This document shows positions 24,429 to 33,393 of a DNA stretch of 64,000 bases, piece after piece (the stretch's first letter is position 1; every line of letters begins with the position of its first letter). The position numbers and the translations under genes are program-made. Source of the DNA: Magnetospirillum gryphiswaldense MSR-1 v2 (lineage in GTDB: Bacteria; Pseudomonadota; Alphaproteobacteria; Rhodospirillales; Magnetospirillaceae); NCBI RefSeq assembly GCF_000513295.1, contig NC_023065.1, positions 496,001 through 560,000 of the forward strand. Direction: 5' to 3'. The notes under the pieces were generated by a model. The model did not search any database and was not told the DNA's origin. It saw only the letters and a program-made list of their open reading frames with translations.

Positions 24429-25169
24429 ATGACCTATTGTTTGGCCATGTCCCTGGATCAGGGACTGGTGTTCGCGTCCGATTCACGCACCAATGCCGGG
24501 GTGGACCATGTGTCCACCTTCCGCAAGATGCGGGTGTGGGAAAAGCCCGGCGACCGCGTGCTGGTCATGCTGTCGGCGGGCAATCTGGCGGTGACCCAGT
24601 TCGTGTCGACGCTGTTGGACCAGGGCACCAAATCGGACGACCCGAAGAAGAATATCCTGCTGGCGGAAACCATGTTCGACGCCGCCCGCGTGGTGGGATC
24701 TTACGTGCGCGAAGTGCACGGCCACGACGCCAAGCATTTGAAGGAACATGGCGCCGATTTCGCCCTGTCGCTGATTTTCGGCGGCCAGATCAAGGGCGAG
24801 GCGCCCAGGCTGTTCATGATCTACGCCGCCGGCAATTTCATCGAATGCGGCGAGGATTCCCCCTTCATCCAGATCGGCGAGACCAAATACGGCAAGCCCA
24901 TCCTGGACCGGGTGGTGACGCGCAAGCTCGATCTGATGCCGGCGACCAAATGCGCGTTGCTGTCGCTCAACTCCACCGTCCGTTCCAACTTGACGGTGGG
25001 GCTGCCCATCGATCTGCTGGTCTATCACAAGGACGAGTTCAAGGTCGGCCTGCACCACACCATCGGCGAGGACGATCCCTATTTCCAGAAACTGGGGCAG
25101 ATGTGGGGCGAGGGCCTGCGCAACCTGTTCCAGGTGTTGCCCGACCCGCCCTGGGGCGGCGAGGTCTGA
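24429..25169 (+). CDS. Anbu, proteasome-type Ntn hydrolase
   Basis: This 246-residue protein matches Anbu (ancestral beta-subunit, also called bacterial proteasome homologue). The catalytic Thr is expected at position 2 and is exposed by Met removal. The DSRTN and LSAGNLA segments mark the beta-subunit fold, as in HslV and 20S beta subunits. Anbu oligomers are reported as open helical or ring assemblies with no partner ATPase. In genomes, Anbu travels with the ATP-grasp and alpha-E proteins, as here, and often with a transglutaminase-like gene, which is not present in this cluster. A strong terminator follows directly. Confidence 0.93.
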   Translation: MTYCLAMSLDQGLVFASDSRTNAGVDHVSTFRKMRVWEKPGDRVLVMLSAGNLAVTQFVSTLLDQGTKSDDPKKNILLAETMFDAARVVGSYVREVHGHDAKHLKEHGADFALSLIFGGQIKGEAPRLFMIYAAGNFIECGEDSPFIQIGETKYGKPILDRVVTRKLDLMPATKCALLSLNSTVRSNLTVGLPIDLLVYHKDEFKVGLHHTIGEDDPYFQKLGQMWGEGLRNLFQVLPDPPWGGEV

Positions 25170-25174
25170 AATGA

Positions 25175-25209
25175 AAACCGGCCCCGCGACATCCGTCGGG
25201 GGCCGGTTT
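25175..25209. terminator. Bidirectional terminator after the Anbu operon
   Basis: A long stem pairs AAACCGGCCCC (25175-25185) with GGGGCCGGTTT (25199-25209) and extends inward through CGAC/GTCG around a 4-base loop with a single bulge. A-rich and T-rich flanks make it usable from both sides. It separates the convergent Anbu and outer-membrane protein genes. Confidence 0.85.
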
Positions 25210-25222
25210 CCTGGGGCCGTGG

Positions 25223-26017
25223 TTAGGTCGGCGGGGCGACGGCGACCGCGGTCGGGGTCGGGATGTGGTCGGTCTTGGTGGTGACAGCCGCCGAACCCAC
25301 CGTGTTCATGTAGGTGACGATGTTGCCGGGATCGTCGTAGCGGTCACGCTGCTGCAAGGTCTTGGACGGGGCCCCGAACGAGAACCGGATGCCGGCCAGG
25401 ACAAAGGCGGCGCCTTGGTTGCCCACACCGGTATCGAACAGATACGAGGTGTTGGTCCACGAATCCGGACGGTACTCGAAGCCGGCTTGGATGGCCCGGC
25501 TGTTGGCGACGCCGGAAACGCTGGTGCCCAGGGCCAGATTGGGGGTGGCGTAATAAATCCCGCCCAGATTGGCGTAACCGGTGGTGTCGGCGTGGTCGTT
25601 CTGCACACCCGCCGACGGCAGGATGGAGAAATCGTCGAAGTAGAATTCCGCCTCGGCGCCGACGCGGCGGATATTGGATTTCGCATCCTTGTGCGGGCCG
25701 GCGATGTTCGACCACATGCCGGTCACGCCCAGCAGCATGCTGGTCGGATCACGATAAAACAGGTGGACAGCCATACCGCCGCGCAAATCCTGATCGGCCA
25801 TGCCGAAGGCACCGTCCATCTGAACGCCGAAATCATGGCCCAGAGGGGCGGTAAAGGTCGCGCCACCCAAGATGGCGGGGCCGCCGCTCAGGGCGCCGCC
25901 CATGACATCCACCTTGACGTTGGGGGCTGAAACCGCTGGGGCGGGATCGGCGGCGAAGGCGGAAAATGCCGACATCCCGGTCAGAATGGCGGCGATGGCG
26001 CAGGCGTGGTTTCGCAT
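25223..26017 (-). CDS. Exported, probably outer-membrane beta-barrel protein
   Basis: This 264-residue protein has a classical signal peptide (cleavage expected near AFAAD, residue 22). The mature part alternates polar and hydrophobic residues with many Gly and aromatic positions, as in outer-membrane barrels of eight or more strands. A disordered Thr/Ala/Pro-rich tail closes the protein. The C-terminal residue is not the usual Phe. I do not recognise a specific family. AGAGG lies about 10 bases before the ATG. It is convergent with Anbu across a shared terminator and appears monocistronic. Confidence 0.6.
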   Translation of the reverse strand: MRNHACAIAAILTGMSAFSAFAADPAPAVSAPNVKVDVMGGALSGGPAILGGATFTAPLGHDFGVQMDGAFGMADQDLRGGMAVHLFYRDPTSMLLGVTGMWSNIAGPHKDAKSNIRRVGAEAEFYFDDFSILPSAGVQNDHADTTGYANLGGIYYATPNLALGTSVSGVANSRAIQAGFEYRPDSWTNTSYLFDTGVGNQGAAFVLAGIRFSFGAPSKTLQQRDRYDDPGNIVTYMNTVGSAAVTTKTDHIPTPTAVAVAPPT

Positions 26018-26132
26018 TTTTAAAGAACCTCTTGGAATGCATCTTCCTGCATCCGTCGTACCCTTCCATGGTGATGATGGAAAGTTACGAATTGTAGCAA
26101 TCCGTATATGCGTAAAGTCGTATCACAAGGCT

Positions 26133-27467
26133 TTACGGCGTTTTCATCTGGCGGCGGATATCCAGCACTGCTTGGCAGGCTTGTCCCAAATCCACTTGGC
26201 TTAAGGCGATGGGCTGACCGGCGGCGACATGGGCCTTCAGCACCGCGCCTTGGGACAGGCTGACGGGCAGCAGATTGCCGGTGACGCTGGCGCTGGACGG
26301 CAACAAGATGCCGCGCACGGTATGGCCGCCGATGCCGTCCAGGATATCGCCGGGCTTCAGGTTGCGCTTGGCGATGGCCGCCACATCGGCGACCCAGGCC
26401 CGCGGGCAGCCGGTATGCTCGCCACGCAGGCAGACGCTGATCACCGACAGCGCCGCTTCCAGCCCGGCCAGACGATGCGGGCGCCAGCGGGCCGCATAGC
26501 TGCCGCTGTCATCGGTTAATAATCCAAATTCGGCGAAGGAGCGGGTGGAATGACTGGCCGGGCTGGTGAAGGTGACGAAAACCCCCCAGCGCAAGGCGCC
26601 GGCCACGGCGCGACCATCGGGCTCCAGACACGACGCCGCCTCGACCATGCCGGCCTGGGGAAGCCGTCCGCCATCGTGCTGCGGACGGAAGACGTGGGGC
26701 AAGTCATGGGTGCCGCAGGGCAGGAAGGCCAGCCCGCTCTGTGGCGGCTCCAGTAATGTGGCATTGGCGACCGATGCCAGTTCCAGCGCCGCACGGGTGC
26801 CGTCCAAGGTGGCGGTGACGCCGGTGGCATCGTGATCTCTGGCGCGGGCTTGTTCAGGGCTGAGTCCCAGATGGGTCCAGGCGGTATCGGGGGTGATGAC
26901 TTCGTTGCCCGGCTTCCAAGCCATGCCGCGTCCGGCGGCGGCGATCTGGAAACCGCAGGCCCGGGCCCAATCCACCAATTCGCAGATCAGGGCGGGCTGG
27001 TCGCCATAGGCCAGGGAATAGAGGATTCCGCGCCGTGCCGCCTGCTCGGCCAGCCAGGGGCCGGCCAGGGAATCGGCCTCGATGCTGGCCATCACCACGT
27101 GGATACCGCATTCCATGGCGGCGATGGCATGGGAAATGGCCCGTGGCGCGTCATTGCTGGCCTCGAACAGGACATCCAGGCCTTCCTGTTCGCACAGGCT
27201 CATGGGGTCACCGGTCACCCAGGTGCCGCCGCTGTCAATGGCGTCGGCCAGCGAGCGGGCCACCGCCTTGGCCGGCGGCCAAGCCGCCAGGGCCAGGGCG
27301 GTATGGGCGCGTTCCGGGTTGACATCGGCCAAGGCTGCCACGTGCAGGGCCGGCAGATGGCGAGCCTGAGCCAGGAACAAGGTGGCGAACTTGCTGGCGC
27401 CGATCACGCCCGCCCGGATCGGGCGGCCATGGGCAAGTCGGTCGGCCATCAAAGATGTCAGGCTCAT
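26133..27467 (-). CDS. NAD(P)-dependent oxidoreductase with C-terminal SAF domain (COG4091-like)
   Basis: This 444-residue protein has an N-terminal Rossmann fold (GVIGASKFATLF at about 20-31) resembling homoserine dehydrogenase-like proteins. The C-terminal SAF domain is marked by AKRNLKPGDILDGIGG (about residues 367-382) and resembles those in flagellar FlgA and sialic acid synthases. COG4091 members are called predicted homoserine dehydrogenases, but several have been linked to sugar-acid or apionate metabolism, so the substrate should be left open. The gene stands alone between an outer-membrane protein gene and the divergent prkA operon. Confidence 0.78.
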   Translation of the reverse strand: MSLTSLMADRLAHGRPIRAGVIGASKFATLFLAQARHLPALHVAALADVNPERAHTALALAAWPPAKAVARSLADAIDSGGTWVTGDPMSLCEQEGLDVLFEASNDAPRAISHAIAAMECGIHVVMASIEADSLAGPWLAEQAARRGILYSLAYGDQPALICELVDWARACGFQIAAAGRGMAWKPGNEVITPDTAWTHLGLSPEQARARDHDATGVTATLDGTRAALELASVANATLLEPPQSGLAFLPCGTHDLPHVFRPQHDGGRLPQAGMVEAASCLEPDGRAVAGALRWGVFVTFTSPASHSTRSFAEFGLLTDDSGSYAARWRPHRLAGLEAALSVISVCLRGEHTGCPRAWVADVAAIAKRNLKPGDILDGIGGHTVRGILLPSSASVTGNLLPVSLSQGAVLKAHVAAGQPIALSQVDLGQACQAVLDIRRQMKTP

Positions 27468-27550
27468 GCAGCAAATCCCAGCTTCAGCGCGGCGTCACAC
27501 TACCCTTAACCCGCGCGGATGAAAACCATGCAGCAGAAGGGGGTGAGTAA

Positions 27551-27586
27551 ATGTTCGGTTAATGGAGTTTATTATTACCCGAACAT
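27551..27586. promoter_or_regulatory. Inverted repeat upstream of prkA
   Basis: Perfect 8-bp arms ATGTTCGG (27551-27558) and CCGAACAT (27579-27586) are separated by an AT-rich 20-base spacer, 138 bases before the prkA start and about 84 bases before the divergent oxidoreductase start. The layout fits a dimeric regulator site controlling either gene. The rest of the 256-base intergenic region shows nothing I can name. Confidence 0.4.
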
Positions 27587-27723
27587 TCCGCCACCCCAGC
27601 CATGCGTCGGGCGGCGACTTGAGGGGCGCATTGATGTTCAGTCCACCCCTTTTCTTTGGCGCGGTCATCCCCACGTGAAGAACATAGGTCCAAAGCAGGC
27701 CGGTTCCGTGAAGGGAGAACGCC

Positions 27724-29670
27724 ATGCACGCCGCCGATGACATTTTCGCCCACTTCGCCCGATCCTATGAAGGCCGCAAGGAATCCGAGATGAGCCTGGC
27801 CGAGTATCTGGCCGGCTGCCGCGACGATCCGATGATGTATGCCTCAGCCGCGGAACGGATGATCGCCGCCATCGGTGAACCCGCCATCATCGACACCGCC
27901 AAGGACCAGCGGCTCAGTCGGGTATTCATGAACCGGACCATCAAGATTTATCCGGCCTTCGCCGAGTTCTACGGCATGGAGGAAACCATCGAGCGCATCG
28001 TCGGCTATTTCCGCCACGCGGCGCAGGGGTTGGAGGAGCGCAAGCAGATCCTGTACCTGCTGGGGCCGGTGGGCGGCGGCAAGTCGTCGCTGGCCGAGCG
28101 GCTGAAGGCGCTGATGGAGGCCATGCCCATCTATGTGCTGAAGGCAGGCAAGGAAATATCCCCCATGTTCGAAAGCCCGCTGGGGTTGTTCGATCCCGAC
28201 ACCATGGGCGACATGCTGGAGGAAAAATACGGCATCGCCAAGCGCCGCCTGCCCGGAGTGATGAGCCCGTGGGCGGTCAAGCGTCTGGACGAATTCGCCG
28301 GCGACATCTCGCGCTTCAAGGTGGTCAAGGTCTATCCGTCGCGGCTCAGGCAGATCGGTGTGGCCAAATGCGAGCCGGGCGACGAGAACAACCAGGACAT
28401 TTCCACCTTGGTGGGCAAGGTGGACATCCGCAAGCTGGAGATGTTCGGCCAGAACGATCCCGACGCTTATTCCCATTCCGGCGGCTTGAACCGCTGCACC
28501 CAGGGGCTGCTTGAATTCGTCGAGATGTTCAAGGCGCCGATCAAGATGCTGCATCCGCTGCTGACGGCGACGCAGGAGGGCAATTACGCCGGCTCCGAGA
28601 ATATCGGTGCAATGCCGTTTTCGGGCATCATCCTGGCCCATTCCAACGAAGCCGAGTGGCAGACCTTCAAGAACAACAAGAACAACGAAGCCTTCATCGA
28701 CCGCATCTGCGTCATCAAGGTGCCCTATTGCCTGCGCGTCACCGAGGAACAGCGCATCTACGATAAACTTATCCGCACCTCGGAACTGGCCCAGGCGCCG
28801 TGCGCCCCGGCCACCTTGGAAATGCTGGCCCGTTTCACCGTGCTGTCGCGGCTGAAGGAACACGAGAACTCCAACCTCTATTCCAAGATGCGGGTCTATG
28901 ACGGCGAAAGCATCAAGGAGACCGACCCCAAGGCCAAGCCCATGCAGGAATACAAGGATGCGGCCGGGGTGGACGAGGGCATGGACGGCATTTCCACCCG
29001 CTTCGCCTTCAAGGTGCTGTCGTCCACCTTCAATTACGACACCGGCGAAGTGGCCGCCGATCCGGTACATCTGATGTATGTGCTGGAACAAAGCATCAAG
29101 CGCGAGCAATTCCCCGAGGATACGGAAAAGAAATACATCGACTTCATCAAGTCCGATCTGGCCCAGCGTTATGCCGAATTCATCGGCAACGAAGTGCAGA
29201 AGGCTTACTTGGAAAGCTATCATGATTACGGCCAGAACCTGTTCGACCGCTATGTCGATTACGCCGATTCCTGGATCGAGGATCAGGATTTCAAGGATCC
29301 CGATACCGGACAATTGCTCAACCGCGAGCTGTTGAACCAGGAATTGTCCAAGATCGAAAAGCCGGCGGGCATCGCCAACCCCAAGGATTTCCGCAACGAG
29401 GTGGTCAAGTTCTCCTTGCGGACCAGGGCCAACAACAAGGGCCGCAATCCGTCTTGGACCTCTTACGAGAAAATCCGCGAGGTGATCGAGCGGCGCATGT
29501 TCAGTCAGGTGGAAGACCTGCTGCCGGTGATCAGCTTCGGCACCAAGAAGGACAGCGACAGCGAGAAGAAACACCATGAATTTGTCGAGCGGATGATGAG
29601 CCGCGGCTACACCGAACGGCAAGTGCGCCGGCTGGTGGAATGGTACATGCGGGTCAAGCAGGCGGGGTGA
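27724..29670 (+). CDS. prkA: PrkA family serine protein kinase (YeaG-like)
   Basis: This 648-residue protein has an N-terminal AAA+-like domain with Walker A GPVGGGKSS near residues 114-122 and a C-terminal kinase-like PrkA domain. It matches the PrkA/YeaG family, which in E. coli and Bacillus links stress and stationary-phase signals to metabolism. The length matches other members. GGGAG precedes the ATG. The gene leads the conserved trio with YeaH (DUF444) and SpoVR, and an inverted-repeat REP-like unit lies between it and the yeaH homologue. Targets of phosphorylation are unknown. Confidence 0.95.
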   Translation: MHAADDIFAHFARSYEGRKESEMSLAEYLAGCRDDPMMYASAAERMIAAIGEPAIIDTAKDQRLSRVFMNRTIKIYPAFAEFYGMEETIERIVGYFRHAAQGLEERKQILYLLGPVGGGKSSLAERLKALMEAMPIYVLKAGKEISPMFESPLGLFDPDTMGDMLEEKYGIAKRRLPGVMSPWAVKRLDEFAGDISRFKVVKVYPSRLRQIGVAKCEPGDENNQDISTLVGKVDIRKLEMFGQNDPDAYSHSGGLNRCTQGLLEFVEMFKAPIKMLHPLLTATQEGNYAGSENIGAMPFSGIILAHSNEAEWQTFKNNKNNEAFIDRICVIKVPYCLRVTEEQRIYDKLIRTSELAQAPCAPATLEMLARFTVLSRLKEHENSNLYSKMRVYDGESIKETDPKAKPMQEYKDAAGVDEGMDGISTRFAFKVLSSTFNYDTGEVAADPVHLMYVLEQSIKREQFPEDTEKKYIDFIKSDLAQRYAEFIGNEVQKAYLESYHDYGQNLFDRYVDYADSWIEDQDFKDPDTGQLLNRELLNQELSKIEKPAGIANPKDFRNEVVKFSLRTRANNKGRNPSWTSYEKIREVIERRMFSQVEDLLPVISFGTKKDSDSEKKHHEFVERMMSRGYTERQVRRLVEWYMRVKQAG

Positions 29671-29682
29671 TTTTCACGCTAA

Positions 29683-29769
29683 CCGTCATACCCGCGCAGG
29701 CGGGTATCCAGGAGTCGCGGAAAAGGTGGAGGTGCACCCCCTGGACTCCCGCCTGCGCGGGAGTGACGG
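29683..29769. repeat. REP-like palindromic unit between prkA and yeaH
   Basis: The first half (CCGTCATACCCGCGCAGGCG onward) and the second half (ending CGCCTGCGCGGGAGTGACGG) are inverted copies around a 25-30 base centre. Each half also folds on itself (CCCGC..GCGGG). The GTCATxCCCGC core recurs at 57669-57690, so this is a dispersed element. It could stabilise or attenuate the mRNA between prkA and the downstream genes. Confidence 0.7.
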
Positions 29770-29789
29770 AGACGAGAGGGCATAAAACA

Positions 29790-31076
29790 ATGAACATCAT
29801 CGACCGCCGCCTGAACCCGAAAGGCAAAAGTCTGGCCAACCGCCAGCGCTTTCTGCGCCGCGCCCGCGAGCAGATCAGGAAGGCGGTGCGCGAGGCCTCC
29901 AGCGGGCGCTCCATCACCGATATCGACGGCGGCGAGGGCATTTCCATTCCCATGGACGATCTGCGCGAGCCCAGTTTCCGCCGGGCGGCGGAAGGCGGTA
30001 TCCGCGATTACGTCGTCCCCGGCAACAAGGAGTTCATTACCGGCGACACCATCGCCAAGCCGCCCAAGCAATCGGGCGGGGCAGGGGGATCGGACGGCTC
30101 GCCCGATGGCGGCGGCGACGATGCCTTTCATTTCGTCCTGTCGCGCGACGAGTTCCTCGACCTGTTCCTGGAAGACCTGGAACTGCCGGACATGGACAAG
30201 AAGAACCTGCAAAAATCCGAGCAGATGGCGTTTTCCCGCGCCGGCCTGTCGGTCACCGGTTCGCCGTCCAACCTCAACCTTGTGCGCACCATGCGCAACT
30301 CGCTCAGCCGGCGCATCGCGCTCAAGCGGCCCAAGCCCGCCGAAATGGCTGAATTGCAGGCGGCCATCGCCGAACTCGAGGAAAACGGCGACAACCCGGA
30401 ATTGCTGTCGGAACTGCGCCTAGAGCTTGAGGCGCAACTGACCAAGTCGCGGCTTGTGCCCTATATCGACCCGGTGGACGTGCGCTACAACCGCTTCCAG
30501 GCCACGCCCAAGCCCATTTCCCAGGCGGTGATGTTCTGTCTGATGGACGTGTCGGGGTCGATGACCGAGCACATGAAGGATTTGGCCAAGCGCTTCTATA
30601 TGCTGCTTTATCTGTTCCTCAACCGGCGCTATGCCCATGTGGACATCGTCTTCATCCGCCACACCCACCAGGCCAAGGAGGTGGATGAGCAGACCTTCTT
30701 CTATTCCACCGAAACCGGCGGTACCGTGGTCTCCACCGCCCTGGTCGAGATGACCCGGATCGTCAAGGCCCGCTATTCGCCCCATGACTGGAACATCTAT
30801 GCCGCCCAGGCCTCGGACGGCGACAACACCAATTCCGACAATGCCACCGCCATCGGGCTGTTGACCACCGCCATCCTGCCGGTGTGCCAGTACTTCGCCT
30901 ATATCGAAGTGGGCGCCGAGTACAAGGATTGGCTGGGGCGCGAAACCGATCTGTGGCGCACCTATAAAAGCGTCGCCGCCCCTAACATGGCCATGCGCAA
31001 GGTGCGCAACCGCGCCCAGATCTTTCCGGTGTTCCGTGAATTGTTCAGCCGGGAGAAAAGCCATGCCCAGGCATGA
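29790..31076 (+). CDS. yeaH: YeaH/DUF444 family protein (VWA-like)
   Basis: This 428-residue protein is of the DUF444 family, always found next to PrkA. A von Willebrand factor A-like domain begins near residue 247 with the metal-binding DVSGSM motif (MIDAS) and continues through STETGGT. The N-terminal third is basic and disordered. By its VWA domain and its association with an AAA+ kinase it may act as an adaptor for PrkA, as MoxR-VWA pairs do; this is inference. The ATG at 29790 lies just after the REP-like repeat. Its end overlaps the SpoVR start by 14 bases. Confidence 0.93.
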   Translation: MNIIDRRLNPKGKSLANRQRFLRRAREQIRKAVREASSGRSITDIDGGEGISIPMDDLREPSFRRAAEGGIRDYVVPGNKEFITGDTIAKPPKQSGGAGGSDGSPDGGGDDAFHFVLSRDEFLDLFLEDLELPDMDKKNLQKSEQMAFSRAGLSVTGSPSNLNLVRTMRNSLSRRIALKRPKPAEMAELQAAIAELEENGDNPELLSELRLELEAQLTKSRLVPYIDPVDVRYNRFQATPKPISQAVMFCLMDVSGSMTEHMKDLAKRFYMLLYLFLNRRYAHVDIVFIRHTHQAKEVDEQTFFYSTETGGTVVSTALVEMTRIVKARYSPHDWNIYAAQASDGDNTNSDNATAIGLLTTAILPVCQYFAYIEVGAEYKDWLGRETDLWRTYKSVAAPNMAMRKVRNRAQIFPVFRELFSREKSHAQA

Positions 31077-32598
31077 CGGTCCGGGTAAATTGCTGTTCAC
31101 CGGCGCCGACTGGAACTTCGACAAGCTCCAGCGCACCCATGATGCCATCGCCCGCATCGCCCATGACGAATTGGGCCTGGACACCTATCCCAACCAGATC
31201 GAGGTGATCACCGCCGAGCAGATGCTGGATGCCTATTCCTCCATCGGCATGCCGCTGATGTACAAGCATTGGTCGTTCGGCAAGCATTTCGCCGCCGACG
31301 AGACTTTATACCGCAAGGGCATGCGCGGTCTGGCCTATGAGATCGTCATCAATTCCAGCCCGTGTATTTCCTATGTCATGGAGGAAAACTCCATGGCCAT
31401 GCAGACCCTGGTGGTCGCCCATGCCGCCTTCGGCCATAACCATTTCTTCAAGAACAACGCCTTGTTCCGGCAATGGACCGACGCCAAGGGCATCCTGGAC
31501 TACCTGGACTTCGCCAAGGGCTACATCCAGCACGCCGAAGAACGCCATGGACAGCGGGCGGTGGAGCGGGTGTTGGACGCCGCCCATGCGCTTATGAGCC
31601 ACGGCGTGCACAAATATCCGCGCAAGCGTCCGTTCGATCTGGCCGAGGACAAGCGGCGCGAGAAAGAGCGGGAAGACTGGTTCCAGCAGAATTACAACGA
31701 TCTGTGGCGGACGCTGCCCAAGGCCGGAATCAGCGCCCCGGTGGACGAGGATTTGGCCGAACGCAAGCACGCGCTAGGTCTGCCCGAGGAAAACATCCTG
31801 TATTTCCTGGAAAAATCGGCGCCGCTGCTGGCGCCGTGGCAGCGCGAGATTTTGCGCATCGTCCGCAACATCGCCCAGTATTTCTATCCGCAAAAGCAGA
31901 CCAAGGTGATGAACGAAGGCTGCGCCACCATGGTGCATTACACCATCGCCAACCGCCTGCATGAACAGGGCCGCATCGATGACGGCACCTTGATGGAGAT
32001 TTTGCACTCCCACACCAATGTGGTGTTCCAGCCCGGCTTCGACGATCCGCGCTATTCCGGCCTCAACCCCTATGCCCTGGGTTTCGCCATGATGCAGGAC
32101 ATCGCCCGCATCTGCACCCAGCCCACCGTCGAGGACCGTGCCTGGTTCCCCGATTTCGCCGGCAACAACGACCCGTGGGCGACGCTTCGCCATGCCTGGG
32201 CCGATTACCGCGACGAAAGCTTCATCCTGCAATTCCTGTCGCCGGCCGTCATGCGCAAGCTCCGGCTGTTCCATCTGCACGACAAGGCCGAGGATGACGA
32301 CATGGTGATCAAGGCCATTCATGACGAGCGCGGCTATCGTCAGGTGCGTCAGACCCTGGCCCGCAGCTACGATATCGGTGCCCTGGAAGCGGACATCCAG
32401 GTGGCCGACGTCGACCTGAGCGGTGACCGCCGGCTGATTGTCCATCACCGGGTGGCCAACGGTATCTTGCTGGATTCGGCCCAGGCCGGCCATACCCTGC
32501 GCCATCTGGCCAATCTATGGGGCTATCCGGTGCAATTGGTGGAAGTGGACGAAGATGGTGCCGTTTTGCACATCTGCGAGGACGTTGGACCGGTATGA
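31063..32598 (+). CDS. spoVR: SpoVR family protein
   Basis: This 511-residue protein belongs to the SpoVR/YcgB family, which is associated with spore cortex formation in Bacillus but widespread in non-sporulating bacteria as the third member of the PrkA-YeaH-SpoVR trio. It is rich in His and aromatic residues and contains conserved blocks such as YKHWSFGKHF, GHNHFFKNN and ADWNFDKL near the N-terminus. No catalytic motif is established. The ATG at 31063 follows GGGAGAAAAG and overlaps the yeaH homologue by 14 bases, so all three genes are translated from one message. Confidence 0.95.
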   Translation: MPRHDGPGKLLFTGADWNFDKLQRTHDAIARIAHDELGLDTYPNQIEVITAEQMLDAYSSIGMPLMYKHWSFGKHFAADETLYRKGMRGLAYEIVINSSPCISYVMEENSMAMQTLVVAHAAFGHNHFFKNNALFRQWTDAKGILDYLDFAKGYIQHAEERHGQRAVERVLDAAHALMSHGVHKYPRKRPFDLAEDKRREKEREDWFQQNYNDLWRTLPKAGISAPVDEDLAERKHALGLPEENILYFLEKSAPLLAPWQREILRIVRNIAQYFYPQKQTKVMNEGCATMVHYTIANRLHEQGRIDDGTLMEILHSHTNVVFQPGFDDPRYSGLNPYALGFAMMQDIARICTQPTVEDRAWFPDFAGNNDPWATLRHAWADYRDESFILQFLSPAVMRKLRLFHLHDKAEDDDMVIKAIHDERGYRQVRQTLARSYDIGALEADIQVADVDLSGDRRLIVHHRVANGILLDSAQAGHTLRHLANLWGYPVQLVEVDEDGAVLHICEDVGPV

Positions 32599-32609
32599 CC
32601 AGATTTATG

Positions 32610-32622
32610 TTGCACTGCACAA
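32610..32622. promoter_or_regulatory. TTGCACTGCACAA, possible PhaR-type site
   Basis: A near-palindromic TTGCACTGCACAA sits 52 bases before the GNAT acetyltransferase gene in the 75-base spacer after spoVR. It resembles TGC-rich sites bound by the polyhydroxyalkanoate regulator PhaR in Alphaproteobacteria. The resemblance is by memory of the motif type and is not strong. Confidence 0.25.
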
Positions 32623-32673
32623 TAAATTTCTGCTAATTATGAGATCAGGGAGGGAAAGCAGGAGTACAAGGTC

Positions 32674-33225
32674 ATGCTGCATCGCAAGCTTTTGATGGCT
32701 GAACGCCCGCTTTTCGCCGCGCATCTGAAGCGCCTGTCGCCCGCCGACCGTTCCTTCCGTTTCGCTCATTCCCGCGTCGGTGACGACTGGATCGACAAAT
32801 ACGTCGCCGGCATCGCCGCCGATGACCTGCTGCTGGGCTGTTTCGACGGTGACCGGCTGGTGGGTGTCGCCCATGTGGCCTTTGCCGGCCCGGTGGCGGA
32901 GATGGGCATCAGTGTCGACAGCGACAGCCGTGCCCATGGCGTCGGTGCCGAACTGACCCGGCGCGCCGTGCGCTGGACCCGCAACCGCAGGGCGGAAAAG
33001 CTTTACACCCTGTGTCAAAGCGACAACGGCTCGATGATCGCCCTGGCCCGCAAGCTGGGCATGAAAATCCATCGCGAATGCGGCACCGCCGAGGCCTATC
33101 TGCCGCTGCCGCCACCCGATCTGCTGACCGTGGGCGATGAAATCGGCGCCGAGATGGACGGCCTGGCCCAGGACTGGATGTCCATGGTCAAGGCCTGCCA
33201 AGGGGCGCTGCTGCCTAAGCCTTGA
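32674..33225 (+). CDS. GNAT family N-acetyltransferase
   Basis: This 183-residue protein has the GNAT fold: motif A region AEMGISVDSDSRAHGVGAELTRRAV (in part SRAHGVGAEL), which would bind acetyl-CoA, and the downstream ARKLGMKIHRE segment typical of motif B. The acceptor substrate is unknown. AGGAG precedes the ATG; a second Met at residue 8 is a possible alternative start. It follows the PrkA-YeaH-SpoVR trio by 75 bases on the same strand, so it may share its regulation. Confidence 0.85.
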   Translation: MLHRKLLMAERPLFAAHLKRLSPADRSFRFAHSRVGDDWIDKYVAGIAADDLLLGCFDGDRLVGVAHVAFAGPVAEMGISVDSDSRAHGVGAELTRRAVRWTRNRRAEKLYTLCQSDNGSMIALARKLGMKIHRECGTAEAYLPLPPPDLLTVGDEIGAEMDGLAQDWMSMVKACQGALLPKP

Positions 33226-33393
33226 CCCGATCCCAGCCGCGACAATCGGCGTTTCAGGACGTGGTGTGGCGCCAAAGTGCCGGTAAAAGCGTAACCGATT
33301 GATATTCAACGCATGTTGAACGAGGTTTGGTTTGACTTACGATTGAGGCGGTATCGGGTAGTCTCAGCCCTGGGGACAAAAAACGGGGACGAG

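Noticed and set aside
27844-29622. Open frame of 592 codons on the minus strand, opposite prkA
   Set aside because: PrkA is clear on the plus strand. The opposite frame has no start with a ribosome-binding site and no family signature.
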